Source of the DNA: Actinomadura meyerae
Lineage (GTDB): Bacteria > Actinomycetota > Actinomycetes > Streptosporangiales > Streptosporangiaceae
Direction: 5' to 3'
DNA length: 64,000 nt
Assembly: GCF_900188445.1 (NCBI RefSeq)
Contig: NZ_FZOR01000008.1
Location: forward strand, 165,269 to 229,268
Positions 61,425-64,000 of the stretch are shown in pieces. The position numbers were made by a program, and so were the translations under genes. How positions within the stretch are numbered: position 1 is the first letter of the stretch; each line of letters starts with the position of its first letter. The notes under the pieces are model-generated. The model saw only the letters and a list, made by a program, of their open reading frames with translations. It did not search any database and was not told the DNA's origin.

Positions 61425-63790
61425 GCGTCCTCGGCACCAAGCTCCGCCGCGACCTGCGGCACCGCCCCGCGCAGCTCGTGTCGGTGGTGGTCCTGGTCAT
61501 GCTCGGCGTCGCGCTGTTCGGCGCGTCCTACGACGCCTACAAGAACCTCGACGCCGGATACCGGCAGACCTTCCGCGACCTCCGGTTCGCCGACCTCACC
61601 CTCTCCGGCGGCGACACCGCCGCGATCGCCGCGGACGCGGCGTCCCGGCCGGGCGTGGCCGCCGCCGCCGTGCGCACCGTCGCCGACGTGCCGCTGCGCA
61701 TGCCCGGAGGGGACACCCTCGTCGGACGCGTCGTCGGGCTGCCCCCCGGGTCCCAGCCCGAAGTGAACCGGGTGAAGGTCCTCACCGGCTCCTACCTCGA
61801 CCCCGCCGAGCCCGACGGCGTCCTCGCCGAACGGCACATCGCCGGCCACGCCCGCCTGAAGCCGGGCGACGGGGTCTCGGTATGGGACGGCGGCGCGTGG
61901 CGGACGGTGCGGGTGCGCGGCACCGCGTCCTCGCCGGAGTACCTGTGGCCCGCGGCCAGCCGGCAGAACGTGCTGCCCGCGCCCGGCTCGTTCGGGGTGC
62001 TGTTCGTCCCCGAGCCGCTCGCCCGCCGGCTCGCGGGCGCCGCCTCCCCGAACCAGGTCGCCGTGTACTACACCGAGACCGGCCGCGACCGGGCCGCCCG
62101 CCTGGACGCCGCCCTGACCGGCGCCGCCCGCGCGCACGGCGCCGGCGCCGCGGTCACCCGCGCCGAGCAGCCCTCCAACGCCACCCTCGCCGAGGACATC
62201 AAGGGGTTCTCCGAGCTCGCGGTGATGTTCCCGCTGCTGTTCCTCGCCGCCGCGGGCGTCGCCGTGTACGTCGTCCTGACCCGCCGCGTCGCCCGCGACC
62301 GCGTCGTCATCGGGACGCTGCGCGCCAGCGGGTTCCGCCGCCGCACCCTCCTCGCGCACTACCTGGCGACCGGCGCCGCGGTCGGCGCCGCCGGGTCCGT
62401 CCTCGGCGTCGCCGCGGCGCTGCCGCTCGCCGGGACGGTGACGCGGCTGTACGGGGACGCGATCGGGCTGCCGGAGACGCTGGTGTCGGTCCGCGCCTCC
62501 ACCGTCCTCGCCGGGCTCGCGTTCGGGACCGGCGCGGGCGCCCTCGCCGCCCTCGCGCCCGCCGTGTCGGCCGCCCGCGTCCCGCCCGCCGAGGCGATGC
62601 GCGGCACCGTCCCCCGCACCGGGGGAGCGGGGCTCCTCGCCCGGCTGGAGCGGGCGCTGCCCTTCGCCGGCAGGCTGCCCGCCGGGGCGTGGCTGGTGCT
62701 GCGCGGCCCCGTCCGCCAGTTCCGCCGCACCCTCTACACCATGGCCGGCGTCGTCCTCGCGCTCGTGCTGATCCTGGTGTCGTGGGGGATGCTCGACTCC
62801 TCCCAGGCCACCGTGTCCCGCCAGTTCGACCGGATCCAGCGGCAGGACGCCGAGCTCACGCTCGGCCGCCCCCTCGGCGGCGCCGGGCTCGCCGCGATCG
62901 CCGGGACGCCCGGCGTCCGCGCCGCCGAGCCCGCCGCGCACCTGGACGTCACGATCACCTCCGGCGGCGCCGGGTACTCCACCACCGTCGTCGGGCTGCC
63001 CGAGCGGACCCGGATGCACCGGTTCCTCACCCCCGGCGGCGGCGAGCGGGCGCTGCCCGCGCGGGGCGCGCTGCTCGGCTCCGCCCTGCGCGGCAGGCTC
63101 GGCGTGGACACCGGCGACCGGATCGGGCTGCGCCTCGCCGGCGGCCGCACCGTCACCACCACCGTCGCCGGGTTCGTGGACGAGCCGCTCGGCACCCGCG
63201 CCTACGCCGCGCTCGGCCAGGTCGCCGCGTGGGACCCCGGCGCGCGGCCCGGCAGCGTCCTCGTGGCGTTCGACCCCGGCGCCGACCGCGCCGCCGTCGA
63301 GCGCGCCCTCACCGCCCGGCCCGGCGTCGTCGCCTACACCGACGCGCAGGCGCTGAAGAAGACCATGGACCGGTACATGGACCTGTTCTACGTGTTCGTC
63401 GCGGTCATGCTCGCGTTCGGCGGGCTGCTGGCCTTCACCGTCCTGTTCGCCACCCTGTCGGTCAACCTCGCCGAGCGCGGCACCGAACTGGCCACGCTGC
63501 GGGCCGCCGGCGTCGGGCGGCGCCGCCTCGCCCGGCTCGTCACCGCCGAGAACCTCCTCGTCACCGCCGCCGGCGCGGTCCCCGGCCTGATCCTCGGACG
63601 GCTCGCGACCGGGGCGTTCCTCGGGGCGTTCAACAGCGACCTGATGTCCTTCCGCGCCGAGATCGCGCCAGCGACGTACGCCTGGTCGGCGCTGGCCGTG
63701 CTCGCCGTCGCCTGGCTCGCGCAGCGCCCCGGCCTGCGCGGCCTCGCCCGGATGGACCTCGCCGCCCTCGTCCGGGAACGCGCCGGGTGA
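61421..63790 (+). CDS. FtsX-domain ABC permease
   Basis: 789 residues from GTG 61421. N-terminal helix 'QLVSVVVLVMLGVALFGAS', extracytoplasmic domain, then FtsX unit 1 ('MFPLLFLAAAGVAVYVVLTRRVARDRVVIGTLRASGF', in parts). A second extracytoplasmic domain (about 450-640) and FtsX unit 2 ('LAERGTELATLRAAGVGRRRLARLV', in parts) follow. It is the export partner of the preceding ATPase, under TetR control. The architecture repeats that of the other MacB-type pair at 28.7-32 kb, with low sequence similarity. Confidence 0.93.
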   Translation: MSVLGTKLRRDLRHRPAQLVSVVVLVMLGVALFGASYDAYKNLDAGYRQTFRDLRFADLTLSGGDTAAIAADAASRPGVAAAAVRTVADVPLRMPGGDTLVGRVVGLPPGSQPEVNRVKVLTGSYLDPAEPDGVLAERHIAGHARLKPGDGVSVWDGGAWRTVRVRGTASSPEYLWPAASRQNVLPAPGSFGVLFVPEPLARRLAGAASPNQVAVYYTETGRDRAARLDAALTGAARAHGAGAAVTRAEQPSNATLAEDIKGFSELAVMFPLLFLAAAGVAVYVVLTRRVARDRVVIGTLRASGFRRRTLLAHYLATGAAVGAAGSVLGVAAALPLAGTVTRLYGDAIGLPETLVSVRASTVLAGLAFGTGAGALAALAPAVSAARVPPAEAMRGTVPRTGGAGLLARLERALPFAGRLPAGAWLVLRGPVRQFRRTLYTMAGVVLALVLILVSWGMLDSSQATVSRQFDRIQRQDAELTLGRPLGGAGLAAIAGTPGVRAAEPAAHLDVTITSGGAGYSTTVVGLPERTRMHRFLTPGGGERALPARGALLGSALRGRLGVDTGDRIGLRLAGGRTVTTTVAGFVDEPLGTRAYAALGQVAAWDPGARPGSVLVAFDPGADRAAVERALTARPGVVAYTDAQALKKTMDRYMDLFYVFVAVMLAFGGLLAFTVLFATLSVNLAERGTELATLRAAGVGRRRLARLVTAENLLVTAAGAVPGLILGRLATGAFLGAFNSDLMSFRAEIAPATYAWSALAVLAVAWLAQRPGLRGLARMDLAALVRERAG

Positions 63791-63811
63791 CCCGCGCCCG
63801 GTGACCGGCGG

Positions 63812-63851
63812 CCGCCCGCACGCCGCGGAGCCCGCCCGCACGCCGCGGAGC
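63812..63851 (+). repeat. Imperfect two-copy ~20-bp tandem repeat
   Basis: The unit CCCGCACGCCGCGGAG with a short spacer occurs twice directly before the terminator hairpin, the second copy running into its left arm. Confidence 0.4.
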
Positions 63852-63884
63852 CCGCACGGGGACTCCCCGTGCGGGCTCCGCGGC
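63842..63884. terminator. Very strong hairpin after the FtsX operon
   Basis: Perfect 21-bp arms (63842-63862 and 63864-63884) with a 1-nt centre. No T-run follows, but the stem is long enough to end transcription or form a cruciform. Confidence 0.65.
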
Positions 63885-63923
63885 TCCAGTGCGGGCGCGG
63901 CCTGCGGGATGCTCTTATGGATG

Positions 63924-64000
63924 TCAAGCGGCGAGTCTAAGATCGTTTGTGGTGATGATCTGGTAGAGCTCGCGGGCGACGTAGCGTTTGAGGCATCGGA
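63924..64000 (-). pseudogene. C-terminal end of an IS110-type transposase (runs off the window)
   Basis: The last 25 codons are visible on the minus strand: 'RCLKRYVARELYQIITTNDL' and a TGA at 63924. The 'LKRYVARE-x-Y' pattern resembles the C-terminus of IS110/IS116-type transposases of actinobacteria. Whether the rest is intact lies outside the window, so this is listed as a partial gene rather than a proven pseudogene. Confidence 0.5.

Overview
The window is about 64 kb of very GC-rich DNA from an actinobacterium. It carries a complete Pup-proteasome locus, the mycothiol enzyme MshC, a twin tatA-tatC pair downstream of pafBC, and many leaderless start codons. This gene set fits Streptosporangiales/Thermomonosporaceae-like or Streptomyces-like actinomycetes; the genus cannot be fixed from the sequence alone.

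Layout. 1-4.7 kb: a RecD2-like protein whose helicase motifs have all decayed, an aldo/keto reductase, a small membrane protein and a beta-helix protein. 4.8-9.2 kb: an integration hot spot. It holds a circularly arranged tRNA-like element and a ~4.1 kb cargo segment (GNAT acetyltransferase, XRE regulator, small unknown protein, GRDP-like protein, APH-type kinase, 42-aa ORF). The segment is bounded by a perfect 49-bp direct repeat of the 3' end of corA. 9.2-21.9 kb: core genes: CorA, the phosphatase/DUF3090/SCO1664-type trio, an NRDE protein, an orphan dipeptide permease pair, mshC, a Ser/Thr kinase, a SpoU methyltransferase, a PAC2 protein, a universal stress protein and a HAD phosphatase. 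22.4-28.6 kb: a complete oligopeptide ABC operon. 28.7-34.4 kb: a MacB/LolD-type ABC pair with a NarL-type two-component system.

34.5-57 kb is the Pup-proteasome neighbourhood: RecB/Cas4-like nuclease, site-2 protease, TrmI, Mpa, Dop, Pup, a tandem endonuclease VII protein, PrcB, PrcA, PafA, a double-FKBP lipoprotein, a cysteine-containing HTH regulator with a DUF3291 protein, DUF3866, PafB, PafC, TatA, TatC and a Ski2/HelY-type helicase. Pup ends in GGE, so it should be ready for ligation by PafA without Dop deamidation. Dop would then act mainly as depupylase. Mpa ends in the proteasome-docking QYL tail.

57-64 kb holds a DUF2236 oxygenase-like gene with a palindromic operator, an ABC exporter pair, a TetR-regulated MacB/FtsX-type ABC operon, and at the right edge the C-terminal end of what looks like an IS110-type transposase.

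Regulatory layer. At least 17 genes have a TANNNT -10 element ending 6-8 nt before the start codon (leaderless mRNAs). Several operator-like palindromes overlap promoters. The most informative are a pair of 18-bp sites around the HTH regulator at 48.06-48.76 kb and a 20-bp-arm palindrome on the promoter and start of the endonuclease VII gene.
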